Positions 54,936 to 63,187 of a stretch of 64,000 nt of DNA are shown piece after piece (position 1 is the first letter of the stretch; each line of letters starts with the position of its first letter). The position numbers were made by a program, and so were the translations under genes. The DNA comes from Chlorobiota bacterium (GTDB lineage Bacteria; Bacteroidota; Chlorobiia; Chlorobiales; Chlorobiaceae), in contig VGMX01000001.1 in NCBI GenBank assembly GCA_016866305.1, positions 108,358 to 172,357 on the forward strand, given 5' to 3'. The notes under the pieces are model-generated. The model was not told the origin of the DNA. It was given only the letters and a program-made list of their open reading frames with translations, and did no database searches.

Positions 54936-55115
54936 AGGCAGGTCTTCTGACTTTCCCGGGTTTTACCAGCCTTCCCATCCCAAACCTGGGACAGTGGCAT
55001 TATTGGCGAACCTTTTCACCGGCTTTGCGGCCAGTGCGGGATTACAGCAGCGGGTACTGTTCCGGACTCTCACCGGATTCCCTTTTAAGCCCGCATGTCT
55101 CCATGCAGGGCACCA
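54936..55115 (-). ncRNA. Cobalamin riboswitch
   Basis: Minus strand GGTGCCCTGCATGG...AGGGAATCCGGTGAGAGTCCGGAACAGTACCCGC...GCCACTG...GGGAAGGCTGGTAAAACCCGGGAAAGTCAGAAGACCTGCC; upstream of the B12 cluster. Confidence 0.95.
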
Positions 55116-55301
55116 CATAATCGAATGAAGTATAAGAAAAAGAGCGCAAGAGACAAATTTCCTGCTTAAGATTTTTTCGTACGGTTAGCCCCATATCCAG
55201 AGGAAAGCGCTACTCGCCTGGCCTCCGGACTGTAAATCTCTCGGGTCAATCCTCGAAGAAAACTTGTACCTTGACAATGGAGAGGTGGCGCTCAAACAGC
55301 A

Positions 55302-55341
55302 AAATGCGCATAAAATATTATAAAATAATTTTTTATGCGTA
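55302..55341. repeat. AT-rich imperfect inverted repeat (about 18-bp arms)
   Basis: ATGCGCATAAAATATTAT-AAA-ATAATTTTTTATGCGTAT. Confidence 0.6.
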
Positions 55342-55434
55342 TTCGAAATGAATATAAAAAACACAGTTGCGTCGCAGATATGAACAAACGCTAAGTATCG
55401 ATAAACAACGATAAAAAGAGAGGCTTTCAGACAA

Positions 55435-55469
55435 GAAAAAAAGGCTTTCAGTGCAGAACCCCGAAAGCC
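55435..55469 (-). terminator. Intrinsic terminator 3' of tRNA-Val fragment 1
   Basis: Minus strand GGCTTTC-GGGGTTCTGCACT-GAAAGCC-TTTTTTT. Confidence 0.7.
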
Positions 55470-55486
55470 GATAAGTCATTATATTT

Positions 55487-55543
55487 GTGGGCGATAGAAG
55501 ATTCGAACTTCTGACCTCTACCGTGTAAAGGAAGAGCAAGATA
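55487..55543 (-). repeat. tRNA-Val(UAC) 3'-half fragment, att-like repeat copy 1
   Basis: Minus strand TTTACAC anticodon loop, variable/T arm GGTCAGAAGTTCGAATCTTCT and acceptor ATCGCCCAC; no 5' half; 57 nt identical to 62524-62580. Confidence 0.88.
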
Positions 55544-55944
55544 CTATATCTCATTATATTTATATTACTTACAGAGAAACTGTAAAATTTATCGTCGCAT
55601 ATACGTCGCAGTTTTGGGATCAAAATCCATGAACAACCATTAAAACCCATTACAAGAGCGCTGCTGGCTGAAACCCTTCCAGGTCACCACATGAAGTCTT
55701 TTAATGGCATGGAATTTGATGAACAGCAAATCGCCTTACCTAACTGACCGGTTCAGGGGATTACGAAAAACACTTGCAACCGGGCAATCTCTCATGACAG
55801 AGCTTGCTGACTTCACGCAGTTGCTCCTGCCTCTCAGAAAAAAATACCCGACAGACTGTGAAAGCGAGTACTTAACGTTAGATTTGTCCAATTCTCGTCT
55901 GAAACAGGGCACAGACACCCTGAACTACTGCCCATACGGATCAG

Positions 55945-55989
55945 ATTTTGCTCAGATAATCGAATAATAATCGACTATCTGAGCAAAAT
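55945..55989. repeat. 19-bp inverted repeat (one mismatch), 7-nt loop
   Basis: ATTTTGCTCAGATAATCGA-ATAATAA-TCGACTATCTGAGCAAAAT. Confidence 0.8.
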
Positions 55990-56112
55990 TTGCAGGCCAT
56001 CAATTCGCCAAAAAATTGCCGATCTTTCTTGGTACTGGAAAAAACAGAGTGACTCCACCACTCTGTCGTCGAAGATTTCTTCCCTCTCTTGCCATTTTCC
56101 AGGAATTCGCTT

Positions 56113-56155
56113 AAATTGTCTTTTGCGACAATAACGAACTGTTAAGACAATTTAT
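56113..56155. promoter_or_regulatory. Candidate operator upstream of the Fic-fusion gene
   Basis: Perfect 11-bp inverted repeat TAAATTGTCTT / AAGACAATTTA with two TGCGACA boxes, ending about 20 bp before the ATG at 56176. Confidence 0.5.
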
Positions 56156-56175
56156 GCGACAGCTGTGATCATTTC

Positions 56176-57681
56176 ATGAAGGCATCGCTAAAAAACACGA
56201 CAGCCGATGATTCTCTGATCATCTATGCCGAACTCAATGATGCAGAGATAAGAGCTGCACAGCGGCGATTGAAAGCTGGCGAATTAAAGCGGATTGTCCC
56301 TGGTGTTCTCAGTGCCAGCCCTGAAAAAGAGTGGCCTGCCATCGTTGCATTGCACAGAATAAGGCTCCTTGCCGCACTGTTTCCGGGGGCGGTGATTGGT
56401 TTCAGGAGCGCATTCAAAGGCGGCATCCCGGTGAATGGCGTGATACACCTCACCTACAGTTACAACAGGGTTGTAGAACTACCCGGGCTGAAAGTGATCC
56501 TCGTCAAGGGGTATGGACAGGTTGCCGGTGACCAGCCAATGTCCGGGCGAGACCTCTACTTCCCTTCCCCGGCCAGGATGCTCATGGAAAATCTTACCGC
56601 AAGCCGCGGGGCGATTAAAAAAGCTCTGGGCCGTGTCGCTGTCGAAGACAGACTGGTCAGTATTTACGAATCCAGAGGTACTGAAGCGCTCAACCGAATC
56701 AGGGATGAAGCGCATACTCTTGCGCCGCTCTTGAAATTCGACAAGGAATACCAGGTATTGAACGAGCTGATCGGCACCATTCTTGGTACGAAAAGCGCTC
56801 AGCTCGGTACTGCTGCGGGAAAAGCTCTGGCAGCTGGCACGCCTTTCGACGCCGATCGTTTGGTCCTGTTTGAATCTCTGGCCGCTGTGTTGCGAGTCAT
56901 GCCGCTCGTGCAGAAAGCGTCACCGACCAGAACAGAAACGGCGCGCATCAATTTTGCCTTTCTGGAATCCTATTTCAGCAACTTCATCGAGGGGACGGAG
57001 TTCGATGTGTCAGAGGCACGGCAAATCGTGCTTGAGGGGAAAATCATCGATCAGCGCCCGAAAGATTCGCACGACATCCTCGGTGTGTTCCGACAGGCAA
57101 TCAATCCCGGTTGGGCAAACCAGTCGATGGCAATCGGTGAAGCGGTGTTGCACCAGTTGCGGCAGCGTCATGCGGATCTCATGAAAGAACGACCTGAGGC
57201 ATCTCCCGGCGATATCAAAGACCGGGAGAATTTTGCCGGTAACACCACGTTCGTCTCACCAAAAAACGTCCGGGGAACCCTGATCGAAGGGAGTAAATTT
57301 TTGCCATCAGTTCCTCCAGGTATGGCTCGTGCACTGCTGGCGATGTTCATCGTCTCTGAAGTCCATCCCTTTATCGATGGGAACGGGCGCCTCGCACGAC
57401 TGGTCATGAATGCGGAGTTATCGGTAGTAAACGCCAGCAGAATCATCGTGCCGACCCTTTTCAGAGAGGAATATCTGGATTGCCTGCGCGTACTCACACG
57501 GCAGGGAAAACCCGAACCGTTCATTGAAGCCATGCAGCACATCCAGCAATGGACTTCGGCATTCGACTATACCGATCTTGACCAGGTAATCGGCCAAATG
57601 AAAGCGTGTAATGCATTTGAAAAATCCCGCAGGCAGTACCAGCTGCTCAATGTTTCGGACCTGGGTGACGAAAGAAGATGA
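56176..57681 (+). CDS. Fic domain protein with N-terminal AbiEi-like (wHTH) antitoxin-type region
   Basis: Fic motif HPFIDGNGRLARL; inhibitory-helix-like SNFIEG ([S/T]xxxE[G/N]); N-terminus AAQRRLKAGELKRIVPGVLSAS...VALHRIRLLAALFPGAVIGFRSAF...LPGLKVILVKGYG...SPARMLMENLT resembles AbiEi-type antitoxins. Confidence 0.88.
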   Translation: MKASLKNTTADDSLIIYAELNDAEIRAAQRRLKAGELKRIVPGVLSASPEKEWPAIVALHRIRLLAALFPGAVIGFRSAFKGGIPVNGVIHLTYSYNRVVELPGLKVILVKGYGQVAGDQPMSGRDLYFPSPARMLMENLTASRGAIKKALGRVAVEDRLVSIYESRGTEALNRIRDEAHTLAPLLKFDKEYQVLNELIGTILGTKSAQLGTAAGKALAAGTPFDADRLVLFESLAAVLRVMPLVQKASPTRTETARINFAFLESYFSNFIEGTEFDVSEARQIVLEGKIIDQRPKDSHDILGVFRQAINPGWANQSMAIGEAVLHQLRQRHADLMKERPEASPGDIKDRENFAGNTTFVSPKNVRGTLIEGSKFLPSVPPGMARALLAMFIVSEVHPFIDGNGRLARLVMNAELSVVNASRIIVPTLFREEYLDCLRVLTRQGKPEPFIEAMQHIQQWTSAFDYTDLDQVIGQMKACNAFEKSRRQYQLLNVSDLGDERR

Positions 57682-57852
57682 AACGATCCCCGTATAATGG
57701 CATTAAATTTCAACTTGCAACGCACTCATTTTATGGGATCAGCTCCCTGCCCTGCCATGTATCCGGAGCAATCCAGCTATCTCCATAGGTCCCTTTTTCG
57801 ATCAAGGCTTTGACGAAATAGTTCCAGCTGCTGCACGACCTGATTGAAGTTC

Positions 57853-58698
57853 TCAGTTCTCAGGCAAAAATTCAAGTCCGATACGCTTCCTGAAAGCAGT
57901 CCATTGCACCTGCTTTTCATCGATAAACTTTAGGAAAAAAATCTCCTGAGGTTGAACAAGTATTATCCTCCATTGCTCAAACGTCTGCTTGATTGCTTCG
58001 GCAAGCCTGCCGCCTTCAAAGTTGTACTGGCGTGACAGCATCCAGATATCATAGAAGTCTTTCAGCCTGCTGTTGAGTATCCCAAGCTTGGCCATCACCT
58101 CAAACTTTTCGGCAATCATGCTTTCCCTGCTGTAACAGTACATCTCCGCCGGAGGAAAATTCAGCAATGATGGTAACGATTCCTGTACAGGCTCCGGGAA
58201 GACCTTGTCTCCAAATCCAATATCAAGCTGGATGGTCAGTCTGGCAGCATCGAGATGTCCACGAAATCTTGCACGCAATCCCTCATAGTCCGCATCTTCA
58301 GTTATCGGCTCGACAGTGATTGATTCCGGATCAAAAATGATCCCGTCTTCCTGCTCTTCGACTGCCAAAACCTGACGGATAATGGTCGTGATATTCTCCG
58401 GGGCGTTTGCGGTTTTGCCCAGCATATCGATATCCATGGTTGGTCTTGCCAAGGGAGCTTGCCAGACACGAAGCAGCAATGCCCCCTTGAGAATGAAGCG
58501 ATCTGCGAATGAGGAAACCGACAGACGATAGAGAAAGCGCTCCATGGCATAGTACTGCAACAGCTCCTGAAAAGGCCTGTGATCCTGTCGTGCCTTGTTC
58601 AAGAGCCGTTGCCTGACCGAAGCTCCGATATTTCTGATCGCTTTTGCACTCACAGCGTTGCCTCCAGATAGGGTTTCATAACGGAGGCAACACGGCAC
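57853..58698 (-). CDS. Nucleotidyltransferase AbiEii/AbiGii toxin family (TA pair 1)
   Basis: FADRFILKGALLLRVWQAPLARPTMDIDMLGK; SRESMIAEKFEVMAKLGILNSRLKDFYDIWML. Confidence 0.9.
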   Translation of the reverse strand: MPCCLRYETLSGGNAVSAKAIRNIGASVRQRLLNKARQDHRPFQELLQYYAMERFLYRLSVSSFADRFILKGALLLRVWQAPLARPTMDIDMLGKTANAPENITTIIRQVLAVEEQEDGIIFDPESITVEPITEDADYEGLRARFRGHLDAARLTIQLDIGFGDKVFPEPVQESLPSLLNFPPAEMYCYSRESMIAEKFEVMAKLGILNSRLKDFYDIWMLSRQYNFEGGRLAEAIKQTFEQWRIILVQPQEIFFLKFIDEKQVQWTAFRKRIGLEFLPEN

Positions 58699-59261
58699 AC
58701 TTCTGCATACTGCATCAGTGCATGAAGGTTCTTAGGCTTTCGCTGCTGATACAGTTTGAGCGCTTCGAGCACAATATCCATCCCGATCCTGTTACGGAAT
58801 TTGAAGCAATCAACAAGCGTCTTTTCCGGACTATAGATCTTTACCGGAACACCGTCGAGCTGATGTGTTTCAATGCCGAGCTTGAAACAAGCGTGTGAAA
58901 ACCGGAATATCGTAACCGGAGGATACTCGATTCTTGGCTGTTCGGCACCCTTTTCAAGCGCAAGAGATATGCTGTGTGGAACCTGGGTGGTCATTCCCTG
59001 AAAGGACAGTGCCGAGACCAGACAAAGCACTCCGTTCGGAACCCTCAGGGCAACGGTAACAAGATCAGGATATTCGAGCTGCTTTTCCTTTATGAGCTGG
59101 TAAAACCCTCGTGAAAGCTCTTCAAGCTCACCGCTGTCACGAAGACTGTACAGCGTCCTGGGATGAATGCCAAGATTGATCGCTTCCCGGGTGCGGATGA
59201 GCCCTCCCCTGGCAAGAATCAGGGCTTTGGCCTTATCTGCAGCTGTACGTTGTTGTGACAT
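58650..59261 (-). CDS. Type IV TA AbiEi-family antitoxin (TA pair 1)
   Basis: LILARGGLIRTREAINLGIHPRTLYSLRDSGELEELSRGFYQL...YSPEKTLVDCFKFRNRIGMDIVLEALKLY; overlaps the toxin gene. Confidence 0.9.
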   Translation of the reverse strand: MSQQRTAADKAKALILARGGLIRTREAINLGIHPRTLYSLRDSGELEELSRGFYQLIKEKQLEYPDLVTVALRVPNGVLCLVSALSFQGMTTQVPHSISLALEKGAEQPRIEYPPVTIFRFSHACFKLGIETHQLDGVPVKIYSPEKTLVDCFKFRNRIGMDIVLEALKLYQQRKPKNLHALMQYAEVCRVASVMKPYLEATL

Positions 59262-59491
59262 TGCTCGTTTGGATAAAAAACCATAACATTATGAATAAGT
59301 ATAGGTATATTTATCCACAGCAACAACAAATGATCCCCCTAAGTTCACGAGCTTTCAATGACAATTGAGCTGTTCACAGCACATTGCCTGAACCGCCTGA
59401 ACGGCATGGTATTTTTATTGCGAAACCGTATCGTTACCTGTGGAGCCAAAGTCTCCCGTCACAGCACATTGAACCACAACCTTAAACACTG

Positions 59492-60280
59492 ATGCTTTTC
59501 AGAATCATGTCCGACATCCACAACGAGTTCTGCCGAGAAGAGAGCGGCGAGGACTGGGTGGTCCCGGAACTTGCCGGGGACAAGAAATCCACCCTCATCC
59601 TTGCAGGAGACATCGGCCTCCTCGGCAAAAAGCAAACATGGATCAGCTTTCTTTCGCAATGCTCAAAGCAGTTCAGATATGTTTTCATTATTGAAGGCAA
59701 TCATGAATGGTATCACGGCAACATCGAGAAACACTCCTGGCAGAATGCCATTGCCGAGCAGGGATTGCACAACGTCCATACCGGTCAGCTCATTCTGGAA
59801 AAGGAAAAGATTGCCGTCATCGGCACCACGCTCTGGACGGACTTTTTTGGCGCTAACCCCATCGCCATGTTCGACGTCAGTCAGGGCCTCAATGACTATC
59901 GGCTGATAAAAGTCGGAGCTGATTATCACCGGTTCCGACCAGAATACCTTCTCGCGCTCCACTACACGCAGAAAAAGAAGCTGTTTGAGGAAGTCGATAA
60001 CTATACAGCTCTGGGATACAAGGTTATCGTGGTCACCCACCACCACCCGTCACTGCAAGGCATCGCGCCTGGTTACCGAAACGATCTCCTGAATGCAGGG
60101 TATGTGTCCGACCTTGAAAAGGAGGTGCTTATCCATAGAATTGATTACTGGATCTGCGGTCACTGCCATACCGCCATGGAGTACTCAATCGGCAAGACCA
60201 GAGTGATCTGCAATCCCAAAGGCTATCCTCACGAAGACGATAACGGTTTCGAGCCGCTCAAAACACTGAATGTACCTTAA
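59492..60280 (+). CDS. Calcineurin-like metallophosphoesterase
   Basis: MLFRIMSDIHNEF; LAGDIGLL; IIEGNHEWYHG; VVTHHHPS; ICGHCHTAMEY. Confidence 0.92.
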   Translation: MLFRIMSDIHNEFCREESGEDWVVPELAGDKKSTLILAGDIGLLGKKQTWISFLSQCSKQFRYVFIIEGNHEWYHGNIEKHSWQNAIAEQGLHNVHTGQLILEKEKIAVIGTTLWTDFFGANPIAMFDVSQGLNDYRLIKVGADYHRFRPEYLLALHYTQKKKLFEEVDNYTALGYKVIVVTHHHPSLQGIAPGYRNDLLNAGYVSDLEKEVLIHRIDYWICGHCHTAMEYSIGKTRVICNPKGYPHEDDNGFEPLKTLNVP

Positions 60281-60565
60281 CCCCTCTCTAATTACCGCGG
60301 CCCCGTCCCTTTCTACTTTCACCGATTTTGCAGCATGTTTTACAACTCCTGAAAAGGCTTTCGCAAGGAATGCAAGGATAACCGAATCAAAGCAGCAACA
60401 CAACAGGAAATCGTCACTTTGATGTTGGAGAGGTAGCGATAAATACACAAATACATGCTCACAAAGGACTTATGCGATGCCACCATTCTCACGTCGCATA
60501 TGCATCGCAGATTTGATAGCATAAACCATAAAAAACGCTCACCAACAATAAAATCGGCAGAGACC

Positions 60566-61399
60566 TCAATTCGCCTTATAAAACGCCAATTTCTCTTTTG
60601 TTTTTTGCCATCCCTCTCCGGGCATCAATGGAGACAGAACCTCCAGCACATAAAGTCCAGCAGCTTTGCTATCCCATGACGTTGAACTGGTCAGAAGTGG
60701 TGCCATGTCATCGAGAAAACGGGGATCATCAAGCTTCTCGAACAGGTTCATCTCAAACTCAGCCCGGCTAACGTTGTGTTGTTCATGCTCCATGTACCGC
60801 AAGAAACAGGACACAACTAACTCCGGGTTTATAGCGATCGTCCTCGATGCGTGCCACAGATCGAAAAGATCCCTGCCTTTTTTCCGCTGATAGAGTGCCC
60901 GAAGTTTTGTCCCAAGCAATTCGTCCTTATCATAGCTGGTAATGGATGCACTCCCGCTGTACCAACGCGATGTCATCGAAAATGGCATCTCCTGATAACC
61001 AAGTACGGTAAAATGCTCTCTGGAATTGATTTCCACCTTTAATCGCAATGGGAGACCTTCCTCTGACTCAACCCGCCAAATCAGCGTAATCCGCCCTTCC
61101 GACTGCTTTCGCCTGGGCTCACCCAGCCATGGATTCAGTTTTTCCTTGACCGCATCCATGACGGGACCTATCGGTCCGGCCTTCTTCTGCACCAGATCGA
61201 TATCCTCTGAATATCTTGCAGGAGGAAGATGAAGTTTGAACAGAGCTGTGCCGCCGCGAAATACCAGATTTGCCGCTGCAACAGGATGGCTGTAAAGATC
61301 AACCAACGCACGGCAAATAATCATGTCCTGCTCGACCTGGGATATCTGTTGCCATGGGGCGTGGGTACGCCACTGGGTGATATAATCAAGAGGGATCAT
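60566..61399 (-). CDS. Nucleotidyltransferase AbiEii/AbiGii toxin family (TA pair 2)
   Basis: NLVFRGGTALFKLHLPPARYSEDIDLVQ; DELLGTKLRALYQRKKGRDLFDLWHA. Confidence 0.92.
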   Translation of the reverse strand: MIPLDYITQWRTHAPWQQISQVEQDMIICRALVDLYSHPVAAANLVFRGGTALFKLHLPPARYSEDIDLVQKKAGPIGPVMDAVKEKLNPWLGEPRRKQSEGRITLIWRVESEEGLPLRLKVEINSREHFTVLGYQEMPFSMTSRWYSGSASITSYDKDELLGTKLRALYQRKKGRDLFDLWHASRTIAINPELVVSCFLRYMEHEQHNVSRAEFEMNLFEKLDDPRFLDDMAPLLTSSTSWDSKAAGLYVLEVLSPLMPGEGWQKTKEKLAFYKAN

Positions 61400-62178
61400 A
61401 GATCTGGAATAACCGTTTCGTTCGGCAGGAGTCTCCAGCGGGTGATTTGACGGACACCGTAATGTGGCCGTGATGGGGCAAGAAGAGCCGGAACCGGTTT
61501 TCGTTCCGCAACATATGATGCTAATCCTTCTGCCAATCCTGACTCACCTAACATTTCAAGCAAATAGCCCAAACGTTGAACCCAAGTTATTGGTGACAAT
61601 CCAGCTATGGCAACCAGCTCCGCAGCATTGAGGGATTCAGCCAACTCGGCAAGGACGGTGACGGCATTGTCAAGCCCCCCTGCATGATGAGGATAACCGA
61701 TTATATCAAAAGCGGTCACCTCCGGAGTTGAGATTTTCAAATAACCGCGAGGAGTTTTAAAGTCGCGGGTTGGCATAAGTGATGCATTGCTGCGCTGAAT
61801 AAAGTCAACCCTAACCTGGCCACAGACAATCCCGGGACGAATATGCTCGACGATAACCTGAAAGGCTTGAGGACGCTGATGGGCGGCACCGTAATACTCC
61901 CCGGCTGAAAGTATGCCCGCATAATAGGGCTCTTTCAGATACTCCATCAATGACGGAATAAACTGGCTTGCCGGCAGACAGCCCATCTTGCGGTATTCCG
62001 GCGGGACAACCACATAAAATCCCCGGTACGGCATAGCAACGACACCTTTGTACCGGAGACGACGCAATGCGTCACGGGTAGCAACAGCACTTGAGCCAAG
62101 TGCTGATGAAACGTCAGACCCGATAAAACAGAAATAGCCTTTCGCCTGTAGCCCTTCTATGTATTGAGATACATTCAT
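61396..62178 (-). CDS. Type IV TA AbiEi-family antitoxin (TA pair 2)
   Basis: ATRDALRRLRYKGVVAMPYRGFYVVVPPEYR; LKISTPEVTAFDIIGYPHHAGGLDNAVTVLAEL; 4-bp overlap with toxin. Confidence 0.9.
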   Translation of the reverse strand: MNVSQYIEGLQAKGYFCFIGSDVSSALGSSAVATRDALRRLRYKGVVAMPYRGFYVVVPPEYRKMGCLPASQFIPSLMEYLKEPYYAGILSAGEYYGAAHQRPQAFQVIVEHIRPGIVCGQVRVDFIQRSNASLMPTRDFKTPRGYLKISTPEVTAFDIIGYPHHAGGLDNAVTVLAELAESLNAAELVAIAGLSPITWVQRLGYLLEMLGESGLAEGLASYVAERKPVPALLAPSRPHYGVRQITRWRLLPNETVIPDL

Positions 62179-62481
62179 AGTTGTAAATACATAGATCGTT
62201 CGAGAAAAACAACAATAAATGCTGTTTTTCTAAAACGAATCACATTTCCATCATCAAAGGCAACAAAGTCCAACGTCAATTACAATGAGACGAAACCCTG
62301 ACCTCTCTTTGTAGAGGTAGCGCTTTCTCACAAGATGAAAACATAAACACTACTACTATTGCAGCTTATGGATTACCTTCGACAAGAATCACCATTTCGT
62401 ATAACAATGGTGTAACAAATTTGCCTGAAAACGCACAAAAATCAGGACAATTAACGTATTTCAAGAGGAAAAACAGAAAAT

Positions 62482-62515
62482 AAAAAAAGCCTGTAAGTCT
62501 TTATCTTACAAGCTT
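62482..62515 (-). terminator. Intrinsic terminator 3' of tRNA-Val fragment 2
   Basis: Minus strand GCTTGTAAG-ATAAAGA-CTTACAGGC-TTTTTTT. Confidence 0.65.
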
Positions 62516-62523
62516 TTATACGG

Positions 62524-62580
62524 GTGGGCGATAGAAGATTCGAACTTCTGACCTCTACCGTGTAAAGGAAGAGCAAGATA
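62524..62580 (-). repeat. tRNA-Val(UAC) 3'-half fragment, att-like repeat copy 2
   Basis: 57 nt identical to 55487-55543; homology continues imperfectly to about 62668 (55630 in copy 1). Confidence 0.88.
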
Positions 62581-62709
62581 ATATATATTATTATATTTAT
62601 ATCACTTACAGAGACACCACAAAATTTATCGTCGCATATACGTCGCCGTTTTGGTATAAAAATCCATTACTAAAGCGCAATAACCATTACTCTCCACTTC
62701 TTCCCTCAC

Positions 62710-63084
62710 TCAATCCACACACCTCTTGATACTGCTGATCATCTTGTTGACCTCAATAACATCAGAAGAAAGCTCCGTCAGCTTCTTCTGAATCTCCAGA
62801 ATTTTCCCGACGCACTGGTCATAGAGCTCCTGATTTTTTTCTGAACAGGTTCCCTCTCCCTTTCGTCTCCCCGTAATGATGTAATCGACATCAATCCCGA
62901 CAGCCTCAAGCTTTTTCCGCAGAATCTTGCCGATCATGCTGCGCCCATTGACGTAATGGGTCAGATAGCTCCCATCACTGGCCCCAATAGCCTTGGCGAG
63001 GGCTATCTGCGTTCCAAACTGTTCCCTGATTACTTCCCTGAACCTGTTTGCCTGCTCTTTATAAACTACTTCCCGAGCTGCCAT
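62710..63084 (-). CDS. HTH-type phage/element repressor-like protein
   Basis: FREVIREQFGTQIALAKAIGASDGSYLTHYVNGRSMIGKILRKKLEAVGIDVDYIITG. Confidence 0.8.
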   Translation of the reverse strand: MAAREVVYKEQANRFREVIREQFGTQIALAKAIGASDGSYLTHYVNGRSMIGKILRKKLEAVGIDVDYIITGRRKGEGTCSEKNQELYDQCVGKILEIQKKLTELSSDVIEVNKMISSIKRCVD

Positions 63085-63107
63085 GACCCCCTCGACCTTG
63101 TTGCGAT

Positions 63108-63158
63108 ATTGATAAGATTTTACTATATAAAATTAACGCTTATCAATTTATAGTAAAA
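63108..63158. promoter_or_regulatory. Interleaved palindromes in the divergent repressor/excisionase promoter region
   Basis: ATTGATAAG (63108-63116)/CTTATCAAT (63139-63147) and TTTTACTATA (63118-63127)/TATAGTAAAA (63149-63158). Confidence 0.6.
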
Positions 63159-63187
63159 TATATTAATAAATATCACTAAATACAAAC

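Noticed and set aside
55704-55967. 87-aa ORF MAWNLMNSKSPYLTDRF...
   Set aside because: No recognisable family, ends at the large hairpin; coding status cannot be supported.
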